NCBI GenBank assembly: GCA_040880405.1
Contig: JBBDIM010000021.1
Coordinates: forward strand, 1 to 48,798
Reading direction: 5' to 3'
Origin: JBBDIM01 sp040880405
GTDB lineage: Bacteria; Planctomycetota; Planctomycetia; Pirellulales; Pirellulaceae
Length of the DNA stretch: 48,798 nucleotides
Below are positions 25,362 to 33,303 of this stretch, piece by piece (positions within the stretch are counted from its first letter, which is position 1; each line of letters opens with the position of its first letter). A program made the position numbers and the translations under genes. Under the pieces are notes generated by a model. It had not been told where the DNA came from and ran no database searches. It saw nothing but the letters and a program-made list of their open reading frames with translations.

Positions 25362-26498
25362 TTAGTCTTCTTCGTCTCTGCCTTCCAGGGAGCCCACGCC
25401 GAGCGGCTTGGCATCCTCGAGATGGCCTTCCTCGGTGCTGGCTTGCTTGTTGGAAAAGCACAGATCACGGGTCGAGGTCAAAAGCTGCACGACCTCTTCC
25501 GAGGCTTCGCTTGACTGGGCCTTGGCGACCAAGGCATCCAGCAGCAGTCCCCCTTCGTTCCAACGGACCGTCATGATCTTCTGGCAATCTTCCAGCAGTT
25601 GGTAAATCCGGGCTCGGGTAACACCCAACACGCGGGATTGCATGCGGACACTCATGGGAGCCGACCCGACGCCTAGGCGTCCCGTTGCCAAGCTGTGGAC
25701 CGTCTCACCGGCGTCATGCTTGATTTGCTCGACCAGTGGTTGCGTCAGGTTCTTCAAGATCTCGTCCCGCGACGGGAGTTCATCCCCATCCAACACCCCG
25801 TACCCCCACTTTTCGATCGCGGCGATAAACTTGGGTCGCAACTGGATGGCCAAGTGAGGTTGCCCCTGGGCCAAGTCGAGGGTCTCGTGAACTCGATAGA
25901 AGATCTCCAGAATCACGCGGACCCGCTTCTCGCCATGGGTCTTGAGACGCCGAATCTCGGCCAAGCTCAACTCAAGATAGGCCTCAAGCGGTGTGCTCCA
26001 AATGACCGTCGGCAGATCTAACAGGCTGGGTGCCAGACGTCCCAAAGCGGCCTGTTCGACCTGATGCCGTCGAACCGTTTCTCGCCACCGTTGCCACATC
26101 ACTTCCGAGACGAGTTGGGCATCGAAATGACCCTCATCGTCGGTCGGATTGCGAGCCGGATAGACATCTTCCTGCTCGGCTAGGGAATCCTCACCCGCCG
26201 CCGGGGCGATTTCATCGTCTCGGGTGGCGCGGTTCAGGAGCGTCACCAGCGAATTGATTTTCTTTTGGCCAATTCCCGGGGTAGCTGAAAGCTCCTCAAA
26301 GGGAGTCGCCAGTAGGTCACCTAGCGTGCGACCGAGAAACGCCAGGGGCAATCGCCGGTCGTTGGGCAAGGCCCAATAGGCGAGTGGCTTTTCCAGACGT
26401 TCTGAATAGCGATCATCCTCTAGGAGGGTTTGCTTCACCGCGTCGAAGCTGTTGATCAGTTTAAAATCGTCGGCCGAAGTAATCTTGTTGAATCGCAT
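25362..26498 (-). CDS. Helix-hairpin-helix plus sigma-region-4-like HTH protein
   Basis: 378 residues. Start ATG 26498, with GAGGAG and AGAGG just upstream; the frame is open further 5' but without those signals. An HhH-like unit (~50-80: LSATPGIGQKKINSLVTLL) and a second alpha-CTD/HhH-like unit (~165-205: YLELSLAEIRRLKTHGEKRVRVILEIF) are followed by a helix-turn-helix reminiscent of sigma region 4 (~290-320: SRVLGVTRARIYQLLEDCQ). Low-complexity acidic C terminus. No full family match; a nucleic-acid-binding regulator is the best inference. Confidence 0.65.
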   Translation of the reverse strand: MRFNKITSADDFKLINSFDAVKQTLLEDDRYSERLEKPLAYWALPNDRRLPLAFLGRTLGDLLATPFEELSATPGIGQKKINSLVTLLNRATRDDEIAPAAGEDSLAEQEDVYPARNPTDDEGHFDAQLVSEVMWQRWRETVRRHQVEQAALGRLAPSLLDLPTVIWSTPLEAYLELSLAEIRRLKTHGEKRVRVILEIFYRVHETLDLAQGQPHLAIQLRPKFIAAIEKWGYGVLDGDELPSRDEILKNLTQPLVEQIKHDAGETVHSLATGRLGVGSAPMSVRMQSRVLGVTRARIYQLLEDCQKIMTVRWNEGGLLLDALVAKAQSSEASEEVVQLLTSTRDLCFSNKQASTEEGHLEDAKPLGVGSLEGRDEED

Positions 26499-27083
26499 TT
26501 GCCTCTTCTCCTCTAACTTTCCGCCTCCCGCCTGAAAACGAATCGCCTGGTCCGACCAAATTGCTTGGCCTGGCCGATCCAAATTCCCAGAAGGGATCAT
26601 GAATATCAACGTTGTTCCGTGCCTAACCGTAGGTTTGCCGCGTAGGTCCGCTCGGATGCCCTGATGGAAATTGCCGGTTAAGCGCTAATCCAGCGGCTGT
26701 ACCAATTAAACCTAGCTTTCTCTTAATTGATTCGCGGGCTAAGCATGTTTTATTTCCACTTTTCGTAAAAAAAGCGACTCAAGCCCGCGAGTGATTCTAC
26801 CCTGCTCTGCCGTGATCCTTGAGCGGTTAACCTAACTCAAGGCGGCATGGGTAGTTAGAAAAACGCCCCGAATCCCCTGACTTATTCACAGACGCTGGGG
26901 AATCTAAGGAAGATTTTTCCGCTGTTCCATTATTTATTCTCTCTTGCAGAGCGGAATTGTCAATCGTTTTCCTCCGTTTTGTGAACGAACTAGGGGTGCG
27001 GTTTCCCCTATAAGTGCCGATCGCGCGTTATACCGATAGGTTGTGTGCTCCCGATTGGTGGGGCGGTGGCTTACGATATCACT
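26499..27083. other. Long intergenic region with possible structured elements
   Basis: 585 bp between divergent genes; no supported ORF. TCGCGGGCT (26732-26740) pairs perfectly with AGCCCGCGA (26782-26790) around 41 nt that contain a smaller A/T-rich hairpin. CTAACT/AGTTAG near 26831-26859 forms another short stem. It could hold a small RNA or only regulatory sequence for both flanking genes; no tRNA, tmRNA, SRP or RNase P signature was recognised. Confidence 0.35.
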
Positions 27084-28421
27084 ATGGAACGAAACGTCGC
27101 GAAATCGCCTCCCAAGTGGGCCATCATCGGGATGGGGCCGTCCGGATTGACGACCCTGAAGAATTTCCGTGCTGCCGGGATCGCGGCCCAGGGATTTGAA
27201 CAGCGGGACGAGGTGGGCGGCAACTGGTATTTTGGCGCGCCCAACAGCAGCATCTACGCCTCGACCCACCTGATCTCCTCCAAGCGGATGACCGAGTTCA
27301 CGGATTATCCACTTCCCAAAGGACTCCCTCCCTATCCGAGCCATCTTCAGGTTTGGCAATATTTGAAAGACTATGCCGGCGATTTCGACCTTTACCCTCA
27401 TATCGAATTCAAGCAAACGGTCGAGCGGCTCGAACCGATCTCGGCCGACGCAGACTCCGGCTGGAAGGTGTTTCTCGCCGGCGAAGCCGAACCGAGGCGA
27501 TTCGATGGAGTCGTCATCGCCAATGGCCACCACTGGGATCCAAGTTGGCCAAAAATCCCGGGTGAGTTCGCCGGAGAAATCATCCACGCCCACGATTACC
27601 GCGAGCCAAAGATTTTCGAGGGGAAGCGAGTTCTGGTAGTCGGGGCGGGAAACAGCGGCTGCGATATTGCCGTAGAAGCGGCCATCAACGCCAAACACGC
27701 CGCACTCAGCATGCGCCGCGGGTATCACTTCCTGCCGAAGTTCCTTGCCGGGCGTCCCGTCGATACCATGGGGCATAAGCTTCGTCGCCTGCCGATTCCC
27801 CAGGGGCTCAGACGCATGATCGCTCAGTGGAGCATCGCCTTTGCGATCGGCAAGCCGCAGCGATACGGACTGCCTAAACCGGACAAGCCGCTGTTCTACG
27901 ACCACCCGATTATTAACTCGCACGTGACCTATTACGTCGGGCATGGCGAGTTGGGGGTGCATGCCGATGTAGAGAGCTTGGATGGGAATACGGTTCGTTT
28001 TGTCGATGGCACCTCGGCCGAGTTCGATCTGATCGTTTACGCCACCGGCTACCGACTTAGCTTTCCCTTTATCGATGTGGCTCACCTGAACGCTCCGGCC
28101 GATCCTCAAGACAAACAGCCGCGACTCTACTTGCATATCTTCCATCCCCATCGGGATGACATCCTGGTCTCCGGGATGATCCAGCCCAACAGTGGCCAAT
28201 GGGGCATCACCGACCTGCAGGCCCAGTTGATGACGCGGTACCTCCAGGCCAAACGCGCGGGCAGTCGGCATGCGACTTGGTTTCAGCGACTGAAACAGGA
28301 CCCCAAAATGGGGCTTCCACCGGGCGGAACCTTCCGCGCAACCGAACGTCATCAATTGGAAGTGGACTATTACGATTATCAACAACGGCTGAAGCGGCTT
28401 ATCAAAAAACTTGAATTATGA
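27084..28421 (+). CDS. Flavin-containing monooxygenase
   Basis: 445 residues from ATG 27084 (GTG 27045 is in frame but adds a weakly coded tail). FAD dinucleotide motif GMGPSG (~16-21); FMO fingerprint FAGEIIHAHDY (~168); NADPH motif GAGNSG (~188); C-terminal YATGY (~320). Class B monooxygenases oxidise soft nucleophiles or Baeyer-Villiger substrates with NADPH and O2. No membrane anchor. Isolated between unrelated genes, so the substrate cannot be inferred. Confidence 0.92.
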   Translation: MERNVAKSPPKWAIIGMGPSGLTTLKNFRAAGIAAQGFEQRDEVGGNWYFGAPNSSIYASTHLISSKRMTEFTDYPLPKGLPPYPSHLQVWQYLKDYAGDFDLYPHIEFKQTVERLEPISADADSGWKVFLAGEAEPRRFDGVVIANGHHWDPSWPKIPGEFAGEIIHAHDYREPKIFEGKRVLVVGAGNSGCDIAVEAAINAKHAALSMRRGYHFLPKFLAGRPVDTMGHKLRRLPIPQGLRRMIAQWSIAFAIGKPQRYGLPKPDKPLFYDHPIINSHVTYYVGHGELGVHADVESLDGNTVRFVDGTSAEFDLIVYATGYRLSFPFIDVAHLNAPADPQDKQPRLYLHIFHPHRDDILVSGMIQPNSGQWGITDLQAQLMTRYLQAKRAGSRHATWFQRLKQDPKMGLPPGGTFRATERHQLEVDYYDYQQRLKRLIKKLEL

Positions 28422-28441
28422 GCGATTCCTTGCCGAACCTA

Positions 28442-28470
28442 TTGACGAAATCTGACGATACTCCTAATGT
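28442..28470 (+). promoter_or_regulatory. Possible sigma-70-like promoter
   Basis: TTGACG at 28442-28447, a 17-nt spacer and TAATGT at 28465-28470, 68 bp upstream of the ATG at 28539. The -35 is good and the -10 weak. Confidence 0.3.
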
Positions 28471-28538
28471 TCACACATGGGGTCGGCGTATTTCGACCGC
28501 CTTCCCGTCTTCTTTCCTAGCAGTTTCGGTTTTCTGCC

Positions 28539-28895
28539 ATGCGGCGGTTTACTAGCTTGATGGTCTTACTGGCGGTCTTCACCATGGGGGTGGACTGGCC
28601 AGGTGTCGGGGCATTGAGCACCCGAGCCCCAGCGGTAGAACTGTTTCAGCGTGGCGTGGATGACTGCGACGCCGAACTAGTCTCGCTCGATCGGCCCGAA
28701 GGGGTGGCCATTCGGTCCGATGTGGACGCTCAATCACAAATACTGGATGAGCAGATCAAACGGTGCGTTGCGCGCCTCCCGATCGATATTGTTTCGTCTG
28801 ATTTCCGAACCGCTATCCCGGTTCCCGTCGCCGACGCATTCTCCCCGGGGATCGTCCCCACCTTGCGGACACTCCAAATTCGCCTGCAGGTGTAA
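28539..28895 (+). CDS. Small hypothetical protein with possible signal peptide
   Basis: 118 residues. The N terminus (MRRFTSLMVLLAVFTMGV) resembles a short Sec signal; the remainder is unremarkable and acidic, with two Cys (DDCDAEL and KRCVARL) that might form a disulfide. No clear ribosome site. Function unknown. Confidence 0.5.
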   Translation: MRRFTSLMVLLAVFTMGVDWPGVGALSTRAPAVELFQRGVDDCDAELVSLDRPEGVAIRSDVDAQSQILDEQIKRCVARLPIDIVSSDFRTAIPVPVADAFSPGIVPTLRTLQIRLQV

Positions 28896-29011
28896 ACCAC
28901 CGGCTCACGTTTGGCGTTTTTGGTGTTCTTAAATTCCGCAACGCTTAATCGGCTCCCCGCCTCTGGCGCAAGCACGCGAGGAAGGTGCCGTCATGAGAGT
29001 GAGTTCCAACG

Positions 29012-29581
29012 ATGAGTTCTCAAAATATTCCCCCGAAGGGGCGAATGTCCGCTGCCCAGTGGACAACCTACCAGCGAGCCCAAGAGCATCTAAACAAGGG
29101 TGAAACTGAGGCCGCGCTGAGGCTAAGTAGCAATCACGGCGGCGAACCAAGCATGTGCAATTTGCATGGGGTTTGCCTCATGCGACTGGGACGCTTCGAG
29201 CCGGCCGTGTCGCTCTACCGTGGATTGGTGGTCGATCCGGGTGCGGGTTGGGCGCGACCGGGAACCCCGACGGTCTACAAGGTGAATTTTGCAACGGCCC
29301 AGTTCCTCGCGGGCCGCTTTCAGGCAGGGGCCGAACTGTTGACCGAGGCACAGGACGAGCACCACCCGGCCGTGATCCGACTCCGGACCTGTCTCCGGCG
29401 ATGGGAGAAAGGCCTCAATTGGTGGCAGTGGATCAATTGGAGGTTTGGCGGTTCGCACCCGGAAGGTGCCCAATTCCCGTTTGACTTCCTGCCAGGTGTC
29501 TTGGAAGGATGCGCCGTTACAGAACTGCTACAGTCCGAGCCGAAGGTGATTCCGCCGGTCCCGGAATTGGTCAACGCGTAA
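29012..29581 (+). CDS. Hypothetical TPR-like protein
   Basis: 189 residues. Helical repeats resemble TPRs: AQEHLNKGETEAALRLS, then GVCLMRLGRFEPAVSLYRGL, then ATAQFLAGRFQAGAELL. They are followed by a Trp-rich segment (NWWQWINWRFGG) and a Pro-rich tail. No signal peptide or membrane helix, so cytosolic. TPR assignment is by pattern; partner unknown. Ends ahead of a strong terminator. Confidence 0.65.
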   Translation: MSSQNIPPKGRMSAAQWTTYQRAQEHLNKGETEAALRLSSNHGGEPSMCNLHGVCLMRLGRFEPAVSLYRGLVVDPGAGWARPGTPTVYKVNFATAQFLAGRFQAGAELLTEAQDEHHPAVIRLRTCLRRWEKGLNWWQWINWRFGGSHPEGAQFPFDFLPGVLEGCAVTELLQSEPKVIPPVPELVNA

Positions 29582-29590
29582 CACGATGGC

Positions 29591-29632
29591 GACCCACCCC
29601 GGTGCGATAACTGGGGTGGGTCATTTTTTATT
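29591..29632 (+). terminator. Intrinsic terminator
   Basis: GACCCACCCC (29591-29600) pairs with GGGGTGGGTC (29613-29622), 10 bp perfect with a 12-nt loop, followed by ATTTTTTATTT. It ends the TPR-like gene; the GNAT gene converges on it. Confidence 0.85.
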
Positions 29633-29663
29633 TCAGTTCGCCTCTCGCGACGGACCAAGCAAC

Positions 29664-30104
29664 CTAGCCTGGTCGCTGGGGACGGATCATCCAGACCGGT
29701 CCTTTCTCAAACCGGCGAAAGTTCCACCTCTCATAAAAGGGGACTAAATCTTCCTCACAGCAAAGAAAGATCGCGCTCACCCTTTGCAACCGCGGATCCC
29801 AGATCACCTCTTCCAACAGCCGCTGCCCTAATCCTCGCCCCTGCCATGTCGGCATCACCATTACGTCATAGATAGTGGCCCGAAAGGTAAAGTCAGTCAG
29901 AACCCGGCAGAATCCGACGAGCCGTTCCTTGTCGTCGACCAAGCCCACCATCACGTTGGTATGCTCCAGCATGGTTGCGACATCTTCAAGCGACCGCCCT
30001 TGTGACCACCACTGCGTTTGGTAAAGGGCATGAAGCTGCTCTATTTGTGGCGGGTTGAGAGTCGCGACAACCGTGAAATTCATGGGTTTCGGAGTCTTCG
30101 TCAT
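29664..30104 (-). CDS. GNAT family N-acetyltransferase
   Basis: 146 residues with start at ATG 30104; starts at 30170 or 30083 are also possible. The fold is a single GNAT domain: acceptor-side LYQTQWWSQGR, beta strands around MVGLVDDKERLVGFCRVL and the acetyl-CoA pyrophosphate loop MPTWQGRGLGQRLL (Q/RxxGxG/A). The late FLCCEEDLVPFYERWNFRR is the usual C-terminal strand/helix with a conserved FYxxxGF-like block. Substrate unknown. Monocistronic. Confidence 0.88.
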   Translation of the reverse strand: MTKTPKPMNFTVVATLNPPQIEQLHALYQTQWWSQGRSLEDVATMLEHTNVMVGLVDDKERLVGFCRVLTDFTFRATIYDVMVMPTWQGRGLGQRLLEEVIWDPRLQRVSAIFLCCEEDLVPFYERWNFRRFEKGPVWMIRPQRPG

Positions 30105-30439
30105 TTCGTGTTGAGCCCCAAAGAACGAGTGATCGCCCCCCAAGCATCGACGATGGTTATCGCTTGACATCTTGCAACCACGCAGCAAGGGGGGCATAGG
30201 CCATTCGGATTAAGGTAAGACACACGTGACATCGCCGCGGTTCGGCACGCATGAGATCAATACTCCTAGTGGGAAATGCTGCTCAAGCTCTGGCAATGCC
30301 AGTGGCTAATTGTTTGGGATTTTCGATAAAGACACTATTTTTTATTTGCCGGTCGGTCGGATAGAATAGCACTCACTAAATTCTCTTTTCCGCGCAAGTT
30401 CGGGCAAACCCTCAGACAATCCAGATTGCAGGCAATCCG
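30105..30439. other. Intergenic region upstream of two divergent genes
   Basis: 335 bp, noticeably A/T-rich near 30320-30400. No ORF or repeat is supported. Promoters for the GNAT gene and the SHD1 gene are expected here but none was convincing. Confidence 0.4.
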
Positions 30440-32458
30440 ATGAGATTTCATTCCCCCTCAATGATTTTCTCCCGTGCCGTCGGTTTACTTTTGGTCGGTG
30501 CCATCCTCTCCTCGGCCCTCTTAGCCGGTGAGCCGACCGGAACCCTGGCCCGCTTTGGGGCGAGCCGCACTTGGACTGATTCCACCGGGATGTTCAAGAT
30601 CGACGGAAAGATGCAATCGGCCGACGACAATGGCGTTGAACTGCTGAAGGCCGATGGTCTGGTGATCAAGTTGCCGCTGGATAAGCTGAGCACCCCTGAT
30701 CAAGCGTTTGTCAAGCAGTTCCTAGCCGCGGAGAAAGCGGCCGCTAGTTCTCCTTCCAATCCATTCGCCGGTGGTGCGCCCGCGTCACCGTTTGCTGGGG
30801 GAACCCCCGTTTCCAACCGCGAGGAGATGAGTTCACCGCCAGGTGCATTTGGTGATGCCCCTGAGTCATCGCCTGGAGCTATTCGTCAAGTTCGAGCGAT
30901 CGAGGCGGGTGTTCGGACCTTGAACGCTAGTCCCAAAGAACCATTTTGGAAGGTACCGAAACCGATCGTCCTGCCGGACATTGAAATCCCTTCGGTAGCG
31001 ATGGACACGCCGCTCAAGAAGGAGTTTTTCGATTCGATTCGCGTCTTAGCCGCCGGCAGGGCACCATTGGTGGTGCTGAACACCTACCGGCAAAGCCGTA
31101 AAGCGGAAGAGAACCACAGTAGTTTTCTGGTCATGCACGCGAGCAAGCAGGTGAATTCCCAAGTCGCGAGTTTCAACGAGCCTTGGAAGCTGATGGCTAT
31201 GGTGCCCAATGGAGCGACGTTCGCCGCAGTCCGGGTCGTGGGATTCGACAAAGGGAACGACTTGGCGATCTTCAAAGTGGAAGCGGGCGAAATTCGGCCT
31301 CTGTTCGAATTTACTGCCGGGGGCGGCTCCTGGGATGAACTATCCTGGGTCAGTTTTCTACCGAACAATCGACTAGCTGCCATCACCCAAAAACATACGC
31401 TCACAATCTGGGATCTGGCCAATCCTACCGGACCGAAGGCGATCTATCGTGGTTCCACCGGAAACGCGAGCAAGGCGGAGATGACCCCAGCCGGTGAGTT
31501 GATGGCGTTTCCAGTCGGAAAAAACATCGCCGTGGTGGATACCTCCAACGGCCAGATGGTCGGCTATTTGGCCCGAGAGATTGCACCGGAGGAAATCGCC
31601 TTCTCGCCCGATGGTCGACATTTGGCGGTCTTCCACGCCTTCACGGTCAGTCTGTACAGCATGGAGGATGCCTCGGAGTTGAAAACATTCGCGGTCTCAG
31701 CCAGTAGTGCATCCGGCAAGTTTCAGTGGGCCGGTAAGTACTTGATGGTGGGAGACGTCGTTTACGATGTCGAGCGCGAAATGCCGATCTGGACTTATCA
31801 ACGACCCGGCGCGCACACCATTCATGCTAATTTGATGGTGGGTGGCATCGGAGAGAAAACCGGTAGCACGATCGTCGTCCAGAATCTCCCCCACGACGAT
31901 GCCATCCGCGCTGCCGAGAATGTCGATCCCAAAGCGATCTACGCCCTAGTCCCGGGAGATCGGGTTCGAGTGACCATGAATGTTAGCGACGCCCCGGCCA
32001 ATGTCCAGCAAGAGATCCAAGCGTCGGTCCAGGCCAAGATCGCCGAACTGGGCTGGATTGAGGCGAACGATGCCAACACCCTGATCGAAATTACCCTCAA
32101 ACGGGGCGAACAGGACTCGGTCGAATACTACACTCGCCGTGGCTTCGGACCGATCTTCGCTCCGCCCGGTTTCGGTGGTCCACCGTCGGGTCCGGCGGAG
32201 AAAGTCACTTTCCACCCTTGGACCCACTCCGTGGCGATCAGCTCCGGCGGAACGGCGTTGTTCAACGCCGGCTACACCCGTAGCGCGCCGCAAAACCTGC
32301 AAACCAAAGAGGGAGAGTCGACCCAGGCGGCGGTCAGTAAATACACCCAACCCGACCCCAAGTACTTCGTCAATGTCAAAATCCCACCCTATCTACTGAA
32401 GGCGGAATATCGCGACGGGCTGGGCAAATCAAGGGTGACAGCCAAGGGATTGGAATAG
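30440..32458 (+). CDS. Secreted protein with SHD1 and WD40-like domains
   Basis: 672 residues. Sec-type signal (residues ~1-29, ending near LLAGEP). An SHD1 (SLA1 homology 1) domain at ~33-92: RTWTDSTGMFKIDGKMQ then KLPLDKLSTPDQAFVKQFL. A Pro/Ala/Gly low-complexity linker (NPFAGGAPASPFAGG repeats) follows, then a beta-propeller-like region (~190-450) with WD-type blades such as TLTIWDLANP. The C-terminal region (~480-670) is not assigned. SHD1 domains in planctomycetes occur in secreted proteins of unknown role. Confidence 0.85.
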   Translation: MRFHSPSMIFSRAVGLLLVGAILSSALLAGEPTGTLARFGASRTWTDSTGMFKIDGKMQSADDNGVELLKADGLVIKLPLDKLSTPDQAFVKQFLAAEKAAASSPSNPFAGGAPASPFAGGTPVSNREEMSSPPGAFGDAPESSPGAIRQVRAIEAGVRTLNASPKEPFWKVPKPIVLPDIEIPSVAMDTPLKKEFFDSIRVLAAGRAPLVVLNTYRQSRKAEENHSSFLVMHASKQVNSQVASFNEPWKLMAMVPNGATFAAVRVVGFDKGNDLAIFKVEAGEIRPLFEFTAGGGSWDELSWVSFLPNNRLAAITQKHTLTIWDLANPTGPKAIYRGSTGNASKAEMTPAGELMAFPVGKNIAVVDTSNGQMVGYLAREIAPEEIAFSPDGRHLAVFHAFTVSLYSMEDASELKTFAVSASSASGKFQWAGKYLMVGDVVYDVEREMPIWTYQRPGAHTIHANLMVGGIGEKTGSTIVVQNLPHDDAIRAAENVDPKAIYALVPGDRVRVTMNVSDAPANVQQEIQASVQAKIAELGWIEANDANTLIEITLKRGEQDSVEYYTRRGFGPIFAPPGFGGPPSGPAEKVTFHPWTHSVAISSGGTALFNAGYTRSAPQNLQTKEGESTQAAVSKYTQPDPKYFVNVKIPPYLLKAEYRDGLGKSRVTAKGLE

Positions 32459-32472
32459 CCGAGGTAGCGTTA

Positions 32473-32919
32473 TCAATCCATCCGCGTGAAGTTGGCGACC
32501 TCCCGCTCTTTCGACTTCTCCAATTCCCCGAGCCGTTCCGCCATTTTCTGGACCGACTCAGCCGAGCTCGCGTTGGCCAGTCGGTCGATGACCTCGGGCA
32601 AGGCCTCGTCCGCCTTCCAGACACACTCCAACGTCTCCTCAAAACTCGCCCCCGCATTGAAGTCGCACGCCGGCATCGGCAATGGGTCTAAGTGGACCGG
32701 TGGCGTATTGCTGAGATAGGTAGGATTGGCGGGGTCGCGTGATTCCAACTCTTCGTGGACCACTTGTAAGGTTTGGGACTCCAGGTCGGTCAGCTTTTTC
32801 AGCAGCATCGCGGCCCGGTCGTCCTTAGCGCCTGAAATCAGGTTGGCATAAATGTCGTGACGACTTTGGTGATAATTCACGAGCAATTGCAGCAGGTCGC
32901 GAACGGTTTGACGTTCCAT
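32473..32919 (-). CDS. Small all-helical protein, ferritin-like pattern
   Basis: 148 residues. The start ATG 32919 has GGAG 9 nt upstream; the GTG at 32934 is rejected. N-terminal helices (RQTVRDLLQLLVNYHQSRHDIY, then LLKKLTDLESQTLQVVHEELE) look like a four-helix bundle with Glu/His suitable for metal binding, reminiscent of DUF2383/ferritin-like proteins. The identification is by helical pattern only. It converges with the SHD1 gene. Confidence 0.5.
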   Translation of the reverse strand: MERQTVRDLLQLLVNYHQSRHDIYANLISGAKDDRAAMLLKKLTDLESQTLQVVHEELESRDPANPTYLSNTPPVHLDPLPMPACDFNAGASFEETLECVWKADEALPEVIDRLANASSAESVQKMAERLGELEKSKEREVANFTRMD

Positions 32920-33027
32920 AGCGTTTATCTCCACTCAAGTGAGTTGTCGTTTTTGTCAGGTTTCCATCGCAGCCCCTTATTCTAGAACCTGAGCTGCAAG
33001 AGACTACCCGTAAAGATTCCCGGCCGA

Positions 33028-33253
33028 CCTCTCAGGGGATGAGTCCCCTCGCTTCTCATTTCAAAAAATGAAAACCCGTGCGCGGAGTCGTTCATGGGGG
33101 ACTTATCCCCGTTCCGCGCGGTTGACCAAGGGCGTATCTATTTTCAACCGCGTCATCACTTCGGCGCGGCGAGGGGGATAAGTCCAATTATCGCCGGGCT
33201 CGCGGGGCCACGTGCCTTTCCACTTCCAGATAATCGGACTCATCCCCTGCGAA
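33028..33253. repeat. Two-hairpin repeat element, copy B (inverted relative to copy A)
   Basis: 226 bp. Its reverse complement aligns with 4681-4909: about 85 bp at one end nearly identical (including the GATTATCTGGAAG and GATAATTGGACTTATCCCC segments), a diverged middle, and the conserved end GCGAGGGGACTCATCCCCTG. It lies between the ferritin-like gene and the helicase gene, whose stop is 51 bp away. Same two-hairpin design as copy A. Confidence 0.8.
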
Positions 33254-33303
33254 GTCAATCTCTCGGGGGATGACCCTTTCCGCGAGACGGGTACAAAGTC
33301 CAC

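Noticed and set aside
26934..28385. 483-codon minus-strand frame opposite the monooxygenase
   Set aside because: The + strand gene has all the FMO motifs; the antisense frame has none.
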